Part shown: in pieces, positions 16,173-24,589 of the stretch
How the letters are laid out: every line of letters begins with the position of its first letter
Position numbering within the stretch: position 1 is the stretch's first letter
Source: Streptomyces lunaelactis
GTDB lineage: Bacteria > Actinomycetota > Actinomycetes > Streptomycetales > Streptomycetaceae
Direction of reading: 5' to 3'
Assembly (NCBI RefSeq): GCF_003054555.1
Contig: NZ_CP026304.1
Location: 1,798,001 to 1,862,000 of the forward strand
Length of the DNA stretch: 64,000 nucleotides
Notes under the pieces: model-generated
What the model saw: only the letters and a program-made list of their open reading frames with translations
Database searches by the model: none
Told to the model about the DNA's origin: nothing
Position numbers and translations under genes: made by a program

Positions 16173-18386
16173 TCATCGCAGAGGTGATAGCTCGACGGGG
16201 AAGCCGTTGAGCACAGCGGTGCCGGACAGCGGGTCGAGCCGGGAGCCGTCGAGCAGCTGATTGACATTGACCCCGGGGCGCGCGGCGGCCACCGACATCC
16301 GGGTGCCGGGACGGTCGTGTCCCCAGCCGTGCGGCAGGCTCACCACTCCGGTCCGTACGGCGTCGGTGATCTCCACCGGCGCCTCCAGCTCCCCTCCTTC
16401 GGCGGTGATACGCACCGGGGCTCCGTCCTCGATGCCCAGCCGTGCCGCGTCGACGGGGTGGATCTGGAGGGTGCAGCGGTTCGAACCGCCGTTGAGGGTG
16501 GCGACGTTGTGCATCCAGCTGTTGTTGGAGCGCAGATGACGCCGGCCGACGAGCAGGAGAGCGCCGGGCCGCTCCTCCAGGGCGCGCCGGAGCCTGGGCA
16601 GATCGGCGGCGATGGGTGCCGGCAGCAGCTCGATGTGTCCGCTGCGGGTCTTCAGGAGTCGCGGGATACGGGGCCGCAGCGGGCCGAGGTCGATGCCGTG
16701 CGGGCTGGCGAGCAGCGCCTCGAGGCTGAGGTCGTACGGGCCGAGGCGCAGCATCATGTCGAGTCGCCGCTCCGGTCCGGTGCGGCCGGTGAGCCGCGCG
16801 GTGAGCTCCTTGACGTCCTGGCCGTGGACCGGGGAGTGCGGGTCGGCTACGGCCTTGGTGAGCGTGCGCTCGATGACCATGTCGTCGACGGCCGACGGCT
16901 CCGCGCCGTGCAGTCCGCCCACGGCGAGCACCAGCCGGGCCTGGATCTCGCTCTCGCCGAGCCGGCCCTCCTCCAGGGGGATCGCCGCAGGGGTGTACCG
17001 GACCTGGTTGTGCACGGCGAAGGCGTTGAAGGCGAAGTCGAAGTGGGAGCTCTGGGAGGGCGGCGGCGGGGGCAGGATCACATCCGCGTGCCGCGAGGTC
17101 TCATTGAGATACGGGTCGACGCTGACCATGAAGTCGAGTCCGGCCAGTGCGCGGTCGAGGCGGTCGCCGTCGGGGGCGGAGAGCACGGGGTTGGCGGCGA
17201 GCGAGATCACCGCGCGGATCCGCCCGTCCCCGGGGGTGTCGATCTCCTCGGCGAAGGCGGCCATCGGCAGTTCGCTCTTGGCCTCGGGGTGTCCGCTGAC
17301 CCTGCTGGCCCAGCGGCCGAGCGCGAAGCCCTTGCCGGGGGCGGCGGGGCGGGGTGCGCGGTCGGTGGCGGAGAGCGGGAACAGGGCGCCGCCCGGGCGG
17401 TCGAGATTGCCGGTGAGCACGTTGAGGACGTCGACCAGCCAGTTGGTGAGGGTGCCGAACTCGACGGTGCTGCTGCCGACGCGTCCGTACACGGCGGCGG
17501 TCGGCGCGGCGGCGAGCTCCCGGGCGATCGTACGGATCTCCTCCGGGTCCATGTCGCAGGCGGCGGCGACGGCCTCCGGGGTGAACTCCCGTACCGCTTC
17601 CTCGACGTCACCCACACCCTCGACATGCGCCTCCAGCGCTCCGAGATCGGTGAGCTTCTCCTCGAAGAGCACCTGCGCGAGGGCGGCGAGCAGCAGGGCG
17701 TCCGCGCCGGGACGGATGGCGATGTGCCGGTCGGCGAGCTGCGCGGTGCGGGTGCGGCGCGGGTCGACGACCGTGAGCGTGCCGCCGCGTCGGCGCAGCG
17801 CCTTGAGCTTGCCGGGGAAGTCGGCGGCGGTGCACAGGCTGCCGTTGGAGTCGAAGGGGTTGGCGCCGAGGAGCAGCAGATGGTCGGTGCGGTCCAGGTC
17901 CGGGACGGGGATGGCGACGGGGTCGCCGAAGAGCAGCCCGCTCGAGACGTGCTTGGGCATCTGGTCCAGGGTGCTGGCGGTGAACAGGTTGCGGGTGCGC
18001 AGCAGGGAGAGCAGTACGGGGGGATAGAGCGCGCCGGCCATGGTGTGGACGTTGGGGTTGCCGAGGACGACGCCGACGGCGTTCGGCCCGTACTCCTCTA
18101 TCAGCGGCCTGATCCGGGCCGCGACCTCGTCGAAAGCCTCCTGCCAGCTCGCCTCCCGGAGCTCGCCGTCCTTGCGTACGAGGGGGCTGCGCAGTCGGTC
18201 GGGGTCGGCGTCGAGCTCCCCGAAGGAGGCGCCCTTGGGGCAGATGAAGCCACGGCTGAAGATGTCGTCACGGTCGCCTCGGGCGCCGGTGACACGGGTG
18301 CCCTCGATGGTGAGGGTCAGCCCGCAGGTGGCTTCGCAGAGGGGGCAGATGCGCAGGGCGGTACGGGTGGCGGCGGTGCGGGACAT
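16173..18386 (-). CDS. Molybdopterin oxidoreductase family protein, 737 aa
   Basis: A DMSO-reductase-superfamily enzyme with bis-MGD cofactor. The N-terminal [4Fe-4S] motif CPLCEATCGL...FICPKG (C-x2-C-x3-C-x~27-C, about residues 14-50) is intact. Molybdopterin-binding stretches follow ('GANPFDSNGSLC', 'VVDPRRTRTAQLAD', 'GRVGSSTVEFGTLTNW'). The C-terminal molydopterin dinucleotide-binding domain contains 'RRHLRSNNSWMHN'. There is no twin-arginine signal, so it is cytoplasmic. No electron-transfer subunit is adjacent. The reaction is not certain; formate dehydrogenase or nitrate-reductase-like activity are the usual annotations. ATG 18386 follows GGGAGG. A perfect 18-bp palindrome lies 45 bp upstream. 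Confidence 0.87.
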   Translation of the reverse strand: MSRTAATRTALRICPLCEATCGLTLTIEGTRVTGARGDRDDIFSRGFICPKGASFGELDADPDRLRSPLVRKDGELREASWQEAFDEVAARIRPLIEEYGPNAVGVVLGNPNVHTMAGALYPPVLLSLLRTRNLFTASTLDQMPKHVSSGLLFGDPVAIPVPDLDRTDHLLLLGANPFDSNGSLCTAADFPGKLKALRRRGGTLTVVDPRRTRTAQLADRHIAIRPGADALLLAALAQVLFEEKLTDLGALEAHVEGVGDVEEAVREFTPEAVAAACDMDPEEIRTIARELAAAPTAAVYGRVGSSTVEFGTLTNWLVDVLNVLTGNLDRPGGALFPLSATDRAPRPAAPGKGFALGRWASRVSGHPEAKSELPMAAFAEEIDTPGDGRIRAVISLAANPVLSAPDGDRLDRALAGLDFMVSVDPYLNETSRHADVILPPPPPSQSSHFDFAFNAFAVHNQVRYTPAAIPLEEGRLGESEIQARLVLAVGGLHGAEPSAVDDMVIERTLTKAVADPHSPVHGQDVKELTARLTGRTGPERRLDMMLRLGPYDLSLEALLASPHGIDLGPLRPRIPRLLKTRSGHIELLPAPIAADLPRLRRALEERPGALLLVGRRHLRSNNSWMHNVATLNGGSNRCTLQIHPVDAARLGIEDGAPVRITAEGGELEAPVEITDAVRTGVVSLPHGWGHDRPGTRMSVAAARPGVNVNQLLDGSRLDPLSGTAVLNGFPVELSPLR

Positions 18387-18430
18387 GGGCCCTCCCCGGG
18401 GCGACGGCGGTGGCGCGCGGTTCCTCCAGA

Positions 18431-18448
18431 GCATACCGACCGGTATGC
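18431..18448. promoter_or_regulatory. Perfect TetR-type palindrome before the molybdopterin oxidoreductase
   Basis: GCATACCGACCGGTATGC has two perfect 8-bp arms around AC. It lies 45 bp before the oxidoreductase ATG and just downstream of a TetR gene on the same strand. ATACCG/CGGTAT palindromes are typical of TetR repressors. Confidence 0.6.
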
Positions 18449-18477
18449 AGGCACGGGAGGGGCGCGGGCCTTTTCCT

Positions 18478-18520
18478 GGGGCTCCGCCCCAGACCCCGCT
18501 CCTCAATCGCCGGACGGGCT
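18478..18520. repeat. Interspersed intergenic repeat, copy A
   Basis: The sequence begins GGGCTCCGCCCCAGACCCCG and ends CTCAATCGCCGGACGGGCT. Related copies lie at 36525-36616 and 59847-59928. It sits directly after the TetR gene stop and may serve as a terminator-like hairpin. Confidence 0.7.
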
Positions 18521-18524
18521 GAAA

Positions 18525-19154
18525 TCAGTCCAGCAGTCTCGCCAGATACGCGCGCAGCATCTCCCGCGTCTCCGCCACGATCGCCTCGTCCCCCGCCGCC
18601 TCCACCCGGAACGCAAGTTGCAGCAGCGCGTCCGCCGCCTCCACGGAGACCAGGACCGCGCGGCGCAGCTCCTCGTCGGCGCTGCGGCCGACATGTCCCG
18701 CGAGCAGCTCGGCGAGCAGGTCGGCGACCTCGTGGTTCGCCCCGGCCGCGGGCGCGCCCAACGGGATCCGGTAGCCGAAGTCGATCAGCGCGAAGCCGGG
18801 CATGGTCCGCTTCATCGCCACGTACTCGTCCAGTACGGCGTCGAGCGCGCCGCGCCAGTCGCCCGCGGGCAGCTCGGCGAGACGGCCACTGATCCGCTCG
18901 GCGTAGCTGTCCAGATTGCGGTGGGCGAGCGCGTCGGCGAGGGCACGCTTATTACCGAAGAAGCGGTAGACGGAGCCGATAGGCACACCCGCTCGCGCGG
19001 CCACCCCCCGGGTGGACAGCTCCTCGTAACCGGATTCGTCGAGGAGTGCGGCGCAGGCGTCCAGTATCCGGGTCAGCCGCTCGGCGCTGCGCTGCTGTAC
19101 GGGCGTACGGCGGAGATGCGGGGCAGGGCTCGCTGGGGACACGGGCTCCATCAT
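18525..19154 (-). CDS. TetR-family regulator, 209 aa
   Basis: The helix-turn-helix is at about residues 20-65 ('RSAERLTRILDACAALLDESGYEELSTRGVAARAGVPIGSVYRFFGNKRALADAL'), with a helical C-terminal domain after it. Two ATG codons in tandem (19154, 19151) can start it. It lies upstream of the molybdopterin oxidoreductase on the same strand with a 138-bp gap containing a perfect TetR-type palindrome, so it may control that enzyme. It is divergent from hmgA, whose promoter overlaps its start region, so control of hmgA cannot be excluded. The ligand is unknown. Confidence 0.85.
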   Translation of the reverse strand: MMEPVSPASPAPHLRRTPVQQRSAERLTRILDACAALLDESGYEELSTRGVAARAGVPIGSVYRFFGNKRALADALAHRNLDSYAERISGRLAELPAGDWRGALDAVLDEYVAMKRTMPGFALIDFGYRIPLGAPAAGANHEVADLLAELLAGHVGRSADEELRRAVLVSVEAADALLQLAFRVEAAGDEAIVAETREMLRAYLARLLD

Positions 19155-19169
19155 GCCGCCCGCTTGCCG

Positions 19170-19198
19170 TTGACGGAGCGGTCCCGCAATCCTACGGT
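19170..19198 (+). promoter_or_regulatory. Sigma-70-type promoter before hmgA
   Basis: TTGACG at 19170-19175 and TACGGT at 19193-19198 are separated by 17 bp, close to the housekeeping consensus. The predicted start is about 40 bases before the hmgA ATG. Confidence 0.5.
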
Positions 19199-19245
19199 TG
19201 AGCATAGGAATCGAGCACGCGAACCTTCAGCACCGGGAGCGGACG

Positions 19246-20565
19246 ATGAGCGGCATCGAGCAGGCGCGGAAGACGGCCCAGGGTCTTGGGTACCTGGCCG
19301 GCTTCGGCAATGAACACAGCTCGGAGGCCGTGCCTGGCGCGCTTCCGCACGGACGCAATTCGCCGCAGCGCGCGCCGCTCGGGCTGTACGCGGAGCAGCT
19401 GAGCGGCTCGGCCTTCACCGAGCCGCGCGCCGGCAACCGCCGCTCGTGGCTGTACCGGATCCGCCCCTCGGCGGCGCATCCGCCGTTCGTACGCGTCGAC
19501 AACGGCCGGCTGCGCAGCGCACCCTTCACCGAGGCGGTGCCCGACCCCAACCGGCTGCGCTGGAACCCGTTGCCGGAGCCCGCGGCCGGCACGGACTGGC
19601 TGGCCGGTCTGTGGACGCTCGGCGGAAACGGCGACGCGACGCAGCGCACCGGCATGGCCGTGCACCTCTACCACGCCAACTCCCCCATGATCGATCGGGT
19701 GTTCAGCGACTCGGACGGCGAGCTGCTGATCGTGCCCGAGCGGGGCGGCCTGCTGCTCCGTACGGAACTCGGGCTGCTCGCCGCCCGGCCGGGCGAGGTG
19801 GCGCTGGTCCCTCGCGGGGTGCGGTTCCGCGTGGAGCTCCTTGACGAGAGCGCGCGGGGGTACGTCTGCGAGAACTACGGGCAGCCGTTCCAGCTGCCCG
19901 ATCTGGGCCCGATCGGCGCGAACGGGCTCGCCAACGCCCGGGACTTCCTCACGCCGGTGGCCGCGTACGAGGACGTGGAGCGGCCGGTCGAGGTCGTCAA
20001 CAAGTTCTGCGGGAACCTCTGGGCCGCGACGTACGACCACTCGCCGCTCGATGTCGTCGCCTGGCACGGCAACCATGTTCCGTACGTCTACGACCTGCGG
20101 CGCTTCAATGTGCTCGGCAGCATCAGCTACGACCACCCGGATCCGTCGATCTTCACGGTTCTGACCTCTCCCTCGGACACGCCCGGTCTCGCGGGCGTCG
20201 ACTTTGTGGTGTTCGCGCCGCGCTGGCTGGTCGGCGAGGACACGTTCCGGCCGCCGTACTTCCACCGCAACGTGATGAGCGAGTACATGGGGCTCATCGA
20301 GGGCGCGTACGACGCCAAGGCGGAGGGCTTTGTCCCCGGAGGCGGGTCGCTGCACAACATGATGTCCGCGCACGGTCCGGACCGGGAGACCTTCGACCGG
20401 GCGAGCGCGGCCGAGCTGAAGCCGCAGAAGATCGACGACGGGCTTGCGTTCATGTTCGAGACGCGGTGGCCGCTGACGGCGACCGGGCAGGCGGCGGGCG
20501 CGGACCATCTGCAGAAGGGGTACGACGACGTGTGGCAGGGTCTTGAACGCCACTTCCGGTCGTAG
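19246..20565 (+). CDS. hmgA: Homogentisate 1,2-dioxygenase, 439 aa
   Basis: HmgA opens the ring of homogentisate to maleylacetoacetate in tyrosine and phenylalanine catabolism, using a non-haem Fe(II). The N-terminus '[29 protein letters not shown]' and the iron-binding region with H-x5-E ('[17 protein letters not shown]', about residues 338-355), together with '[14 protein letters not shown]', are diagnostic. Full length for the family (about 440). The ATG at 19246 follows GGGAGCGG. A GntR gene follows by 18 bp and may control it. The other pathway enzymes are not in the window. Confidence 0.96.
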   Translation: MSGIEQARKTAQGLGYLAGFGNEHSSEAVPGALPHGRNSPQRAPLGLYAEQLSGSAFTEPRAGNRRSWLYRIRPSAAHPPFVRVDNGRLRSAPFTEAVPDPNRLRWNPLPEPAAGTDWLAGLWTLGGNGDATQRTGMAVHLYHANSPMIDRVFSDSDGELLIVPERGGLLLRTELGLLAARPGEVALVPRGVRFRVELLDESARGYVCENYGQPFQLPDLGPIGANGLANARDFLTPVAAYEDVERPVEVVNKFCGNLWAATYDHSPLDVVAWHGNHVPYVYDLRRFNVLGSISYDHPDPSIFTVLTSPSDTPGLAGVDFVVFAPRWLVGEDTFRPPYFHRNVMSEYMGLIEGAYDAKAEGFVPGGGSLHNMMSAHGPDRETFDRASAAELKPQKIDDGLAFMFETRWPLTATGQAAGADHLQKGYDDVWQGLERHFRS

Positions 20566-20583
20566 TCGTAGTTCGGAGATGCC

Positions 20584-21333
20584 GTGACCGCCTTCGCTCC
20601 CGACTCGCTGGTCCTGAACCGCAAGCTGCCGCTGTGGTACCAGGTCTCGCAGTCGCTGCGTGCCTCGATACTCGGCCGGGCGCCCGAGGCGTCTCTGCGG
20701 CTGCCCACCGAGGAGCAGCTCGCCGCGCACTACGGCGTCAGTGTGCTGACCATGCGCCAGGCCCTCAAAGAACTGGAGGAGGAGGGCCTGATCAGCCGGC
20801 ACCGGCGGCGCGGGACCTTCATCGAACCGGGGGCGAGGCGGGGTGCGCCGAGGCGGCTGCTGGGCTCGATCGACGCGATCGTGGCACAGCAGTCGGGCGA
20901 ACGGACGACGATCCTGGCGCACGGTCCCACGCCGGTGCCGGGCGAGCTGGCGGAGTACTTCCCGGGTGTGGCGGAGGTCGTGATGTACAAGCGGCTGCGG
21001 TGCGACGGGGAGAGCGGCGAGCCGACGAACTGGGCGGAGAACGCGGTGCGTCCGGAGGTGGCGGCGCGTCTCGACGTCGCCGACCTGGAGCGCTGGCCGA
21101 TGACGAAGGTGCTGCGGGACGCGGTGGGCGTACGGATCAGCAGGATCACGGACACGGTGGAGGCGCGGCTGGCGGATCCGCCGACGGCGGAGCTGCTTAG
21201 GGTGCCGTTGCTGAGCCCGATACTGCACTACACGGGGGTGACGTACGACGAGGCGGGACGGGTGGTGGATGTGGCCCGGATCCGGTACCGGGGGGACCGG
21301 TTCTCGTTCTCGGTAACGGTCGACGCGGAGTGA
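20584..21333 (+). CDS. GntR/HutC-family regulator, 249 aa
   Basis: The start is GTG 20584. An N-terminal winged helix (about residues 12-78, 'PLWYQVSQSLRASILGR...LPTEEQLAAHYGVSVLTMRQALKELEEEGLISRHRRRGTFI') is followed by a UTRA ligand-binding domain (about 95-245), the HutC layout. It lies 18 bp after hmgA on the same strand, so it is likely co-transcribed and may respond to an intermediate of tyrosine degradation; this is inferred from position only. Confidence 0.87.
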   Translation: MTAFAPDSLVLNRKLPLWYQVSQSLRASILGRAPEASLRLPTEEQLAAHYGVSVLTMRQALKELEEEGLISRHRRRGTFIEPGARRGAPRRLLGSIDAIVAQQSGERTTILAHGPTPVPGELAEYFPGVAEVVMYKRLRCDGESGEPTNWAENAVRPEVAARLDVADLERWPMTKVLRDAVGVRISRITDTVEARLADPPTAELLRVPLLSPILHYTGVTYDEAGRVVDVARIRYRGDRFSFSVTVDAE

Positions 21334-21443
21334 CCCCGCGGGGCGGACCGGGCCCCGGGGTGCGGGTGCGGTTCCTCGGGGTGCGCCGGGGCGCGGAACG
21401 CGGGGCTCATGTGGGCGCCAGGACGGGCCCCTGGGCGCGCGGT

Positions 21444-21449
21444 TAACAT
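21444..21449 (+). promoter_or_regulatory. -10-like TAACAT, probable leaderless start of the type ISP gene
   Basis: TAACAT ends six bases before the ATG at 21456, and no ribosome binding site precedes that ATG. The spacing fits a leaderless mRNA. Confidence 0.45.
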
Positions 21450-21455
21450 TTCCGC

Positions 21456-22619
21456 ATGCCGATGCTGGACCAGCTCATGCCGTGGGGCGCGGCTCCCCTG
21501 CGGTTGGGGCGGGGGGGGGTGATGAGCCCCGATCCCGCCTCGCTCAAGGGTCGGTGGGATGCCCTCGTGAAGGCCGAGGGCGGCGAGCGCGAGGCGCTCT
21601 TCCGGGCCACCCGGGCGCGTACGCCTCGCAGTGCCGTCAGCCAGCTGCCCGGGCAGTCCACCGGAACCGGCAGGTTCTTCCGCGAGGACGGACGGTGTCC
21701 CGCGCCCGTGCGTGTCCTGCACGGGGCCTTCGACGAGCAGTGGCTGATACCCGACCACCGGCTCATCGACGCCGCTCGGCCGGAGTTGTGGCGCGTCGCC
21801 GACCAGCGGCAGGTCTTCGTGGTGGAGCAGGGGTACGTCGCGGAAGCGTCGGGACCCGCCGTGGTGGCGTCGGCGTTGTTGCCCGACGGGCGCTCGCCTG
21901 CCGGAAGGCCCGGACGGATTCGGCCGCTCTACCGGCGGCCCGGTGGTCTCGAGCCGAATCTCGCCCCTGGACTGCTCCCGTTGTTGCGCTCGCGGTACGG
22001 GCGTGAGGTCGATGCCGGCGACATGGCCGGCTGGATCGTTGCGGCCGCGAGGTCCGCGCCGGGCGGTTGTGTCGTACCGCTGCCCGCCGACCCGCATATA
22101 TGGCTGAGCGGCGTGGAGTTGGGGCGGCGGATGCTGGAGATCCAGCTGCGCGGGGCCCGCGGTGATGAACGGCCCAGGCTGCCCGGTGGCCGGCGGCCGT
22201 ATGTGCGGGCGGCTGTGCCCGCCCGGCCCGACGCGATCGCCTACGACGCCGATGAGCAGGCCCTCAGTCTCGGCGGGGGCCGCATCTCCCCCGTACCGCG
22301 TGAGGCCTGGGACTTCGAGGTCGGTGGCGTACGCGTGCTCGAGCTCTGGTTCGAGCGGCGGACCGCCGAGGTCGAGCCCGGCACGCTGGAGGCGATCCGG
22401 CCCGCGTCGTGGCCGCAGGAGTGGACCTCCGAGCTGCTGGAGCTCATCACCGTGCTGGCCTTGCTGGGTGAACTGCGGCAGGGGGAATTCGAGGTGGGGG
22501 CCGAGATCACGCCGGGCGAGCTGGCCGGTGTGCTGCCGCCGCCCGCCGCCGCCCGGCGGCCCGCCTCCGTGCTGGACCATCACGAAGAGGGGCCGGAAGG
22601 TCAGTTCGCGCTGCTCTGA
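21456..22619 (+). CDS. Type ISP restriction-modification specificity-domain protein, orphan, 387 aa
   Basis: It resembles the C-terminal target-recognition domain of type ISP single-chain restriction-modification enzymes. The recognisable stretches are 'RIRPLYRRPGGLEPNLAPGLLPLL', 'YDADEQALSLGGGRISPVPREAWDFEVGGVRVLELWFERR' and 'SWPQEWTSELLELITVLALLGEL'. The nuclease, helicase and methyltransferase parts of the roughly 1,600-residue family enzymes are absent. No SAM or Walker motif is seen here or in neighbouring genes. It may be a free-standing DNA-binding protein that has kept the fold. It probably starts leaderlessly at 21456. Its end overlaps, on the other strand, a truncated TetR gene. Confidence 0.65.
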   Translation: MPMLDQLMPWGAAPLRLGRGGVMSPDPASLKGRWDALVKAEGGEREALFRATRARTPRSAVSQLPGQSTGTGRFFREDGRCPAPVRVLHGAFDEQWLIPDHRLIDAARPELWRVADQRQVFVVEQGYVAEASGPAVVASALLPDGRSPAGRPGRIRPLYRRPGGLEPNLAPGLLPLLRSRYGREVDAGDMAGWIVAAARSAPGGCVVPLPADPHIWLSGVELGRRMLEIQLRGARGDERPRLPGGRRPYVRAAVPARPDAIAYDADEQALSLGGGRISPVPREAWDFEVGGVRVLELWFERRTAEVEPGTLEAIRPASWPQEWTSELLELITVLALLGELRQGEFEVGAEITPGELAGVLPPPAAARRPASVLDHHEEGPEGQFALL

Positions 22620-22780
22620 AATGCGTCGAGGACGCGGGTCAGTACGCGCTCGAAGACCTCGTCCGGGTCGAGCGCCCCGATGCCGTCGGCGAACGCTGCC
22701 GCCAGGCGCGGATAAGCGCCGCTCTCGACCTCGCGGAACCCCTCGCCGTCCGCCGTTTCGCGAAAAACGGCAGGTGACAC
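22601..22780 (-). pseudogene. C-terminal remnant of a TetR-like regulator
   Basis: About 59 codons on the minus strand read 'FREVESGAYPRLAAAFADGIGALDPDEVFERVLTRVLDAF' in pieces typical of the last helices of a TetR ligand-binding domain. The helix-turn-helix and most of the body are missing. The remnant is squeezed between the type ISP gene and the divergent CoA-transferase promoter. A GTG at 22780 opens the frame but no regulator could be made. Confidence 0.45.
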
Positions 22781-22827
22781 CCGTCGGGGGATGACAAAGG
22801 TGCCACGTACACGGTAGGCACGGCTGT

Positions 22828-24024
22828 ATGAACCATCAGCCCCTGCCCCTCGACGGGATCACGGTCGTCGCCGTCGAACAGGCCGTCTCGGCGCCCTTCG
22901 CCACCCGTCAGCTCGCCGATCTCGGCGCCCGCGTCATCAAGATCGAGCGCCCGGACGGCGGTGACTTCGCGCGCGGCTATGACACCGCCGCCCGCGGGCT
23001 CGCCTCGCACTTCGTCTGGTGCAACCGCGGCAAGGAGTCCCTGGCCGTCGATCTCAAGGACCCGCGCGGTATTGAGATCGTGCGTCAACTGCTCGCGGAC
23101 GCCGATGTGTTCGTGCAGAACCTCGCACAGGGCGCGGCCGCGCGGCTCGGTCTGGACGCGGCCGCACTGTGCGCCGAGCTCCCGCGGCTGATCGCCGTGG
23201 ACATCTCCGGATACGGCGCGGAGGGTCCGTACGCGCACAAGCGGGCGTACGACATGCTCGTGCAGTGCGAGGCGGGCCTGGTGTCGGTGACCGGGACGGC
23301 GCTGCACCCGGTCAAGGCGGGCATTCCCGCGGCCGACATCGCGGCCGCGATGTACGCCTTCTCGGGAGTGCTCGCGGCGCTGCTGCGGCGGGGCACCACA
23401 GGCCGCGGCGGGCCGGTGGAGATCTCGATGCTGGAGTCGCTCGCCGAGTGGATGGGGCATCCGCTGAACTACGGGATGCATGGAGGTGAGGCCCCGGCGC
23501 GCACCGGGGTCGCACACGCCGTCATCTCCCCGTACGACGCCTATGCGACGGCGGATGGCGGGCAGGTGCTGCTGTCGGTGCAGAACGACCGGGAGTGGCG
23601 CCGACTGGCCGAACAGGTGCTTGGGCGGCCGGAGTTGGGCGAGGATCCGGTCTTCGCCACCAATACCGCCCGTACGGCGAACCGCGAGAGGACGGATGCG
23701 GCGGTGGCCGAGGCGCTGGCCGCGCTGGACACTCCGGAGGCGATCCGCCGGCTGGAGGCGGCGGGCATCGCCTGCGCCCGGCTCAACACCGTGCGGGATG
23801 TGGCCGAGCATCCGCAGCTCGCGGCGCGGGACCGGTGGCGGGAAGTGGATTCACCGGTCGGGCCGCTGCGGGCCCTGCTGCCGCCCATCAACCTGCCGGG
23901 CGATGCCGAGGCGCGGATGGGAGCGGTTCCCGCGCTCGGCGAGCACACCGACGCGCTGCTGAGGGCCCTGGGAATGACGGATGAGGGGACAGCGGCGCTG
24001 CGCCGGGACGGTGTGATCGCCTGA
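22828..24024 (+). CDS. CaiB/BaiF-type (class III) CoA-transferase, 398 aa
   Basis: Class III enzymes move CoA between carboxylic acids. The N-terminus 'LDGITVVAVEQAVSAPFATRQLADLGARVIKIERPDGGDFARGYD' (about residues 5-50) is the Rossmann-like signature. The catalytic aspartate is expected in 'AYDMLVQCEAGLVSVTG' (near residue 150-166). The later 'GGRGGPVEISMLESLAEWMGHPLNYG' is also conserved. Length about 400 is normal. TAGGCA at 22815-22820 suggests a leaderless start at 22828. No acyl-CoA ligase or dehydrogenase is adjacent, so the acyl substrate is unknown. Confidence 0.9.
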   Translation: MNHQPLPLDGITVVAVEQAVSAPFATRQLADLGARVIKIERPDGGDFARGYDTAARGLASHFVWCNRGKESLAVDLKDPRGIEIVRQLLADADVFVQNLAQGAAARLGLDAAALCAELPRLIAVDISGYGAEGPYAHKRAYDMLVQCEAGLVSVTGTALHPVKAGIPAADIAAAMYAFSGVLAALLRRGTTGRGGPVEISMLESLAEWMGHPLNYGMHGGEAPARTGVAHAVISPYDAYATADGGQVLLSVQNDREWRRLAEQVLGRPELGEDPVFATNTARTANRERTDAAVAEALAALDTPEAIRRLEAAGIACARLNTVRDVAEHPQLAARDRWREVDSPVGPLRALLPPINLPGDAEARMGAVPALGEHTDALLRALGMTDEGTAALRRDGVIA

Positions 24025-24057
24025 GCGCGTTCGCGTACGGGATGACGTGCTGGTGGG

Positions 24058-24321
24058 TCAGCCGCGGCTGCCGAAGAGCGAGCGACGCAGCCGCCGCAGC
24101 GGCGCGAAGAGCGAGACGCGCGCACTCTTGCTCTGGCGGGTGTGCGCGATATCACGCGAGGTGAGCTCGAGCATCAGCGACGTCGCCTCGGCTGTCTCAC
24201 GCTGCGGGACGGCAGGGCCGCCGAGCACCGCGAGATGACGGTCGAGACGCGTGCTGGTCGCACTGCTCCCACACGTGATCGCAGGCACTCGCGCCCTGCT
24301 GTGCATTGTTATCTGTTCCAT
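24058..24321 (-). CDS. Conserved small basic protein ending FGSRG, 87 aa
   Basis: I do not recognise a function. The ATG at 24321 follows GGGGAG. The protein is basic at both ends. The middle 'LDRHLAVLGGPAVPQRETAEATSLMLELTSRDIAHTR' is helical, and the end is arginine-rich (LRRLRRSLFGSRG). There is no signal peptide. It stands between a CoA-transferase and the divergent DUF4331 operon. The last five residues fit F-x-S-x-x-COOH, but nothing else in it suggests an FxsA precursor. Confidence 0.6.
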   Translation of the reverse strand: MEQITMHSRARVPAITCGSSATSTRLDRHLAVLGGPAVPQRETAEATSLMLELTSRDIAHTRQSKSARVSLFAPLRRLRRSLFGSRG

Positions 24322-24589
24322 GTCACTCCCCACCCGTACGAGGGCACCCGGCCCGGGCAGGTTAACCCTATCGCTCCGTCAGGACACTCGTGTATCCCGG
24401 CCACAGGATTCACCACGCCTGTACGAAGGTTGACGACTTCCCTCCGAATATGCCTGATTCCAGGGTGAGTTGGACAGTGCGCGCAGTCGTCATCAAGAAA
24501 ATCTCCGCCCACCGACCAATCCGCCCGGCCCTCCGCGCCGAATCGCTGGCATCGAAGCACGAACGGCAATCGCGCGAAGGACGGACTCG

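Noticed and set aside
16317..19313. 998-codon plus-strand frame over the molybdopterin oxidoreductase and TetR genes
   Set aside because: It is antisense to genes with recognisable cofactor and helix-turn-helix motifs. It would also run through a palindromic operator and a repeat.
19192..21228. 678-codon minus-strand frame over hmgA and the GntR gene
   Set aside because: hmgA on the plus strand is unmistakable; the minus frame is a codon-bias shadow.
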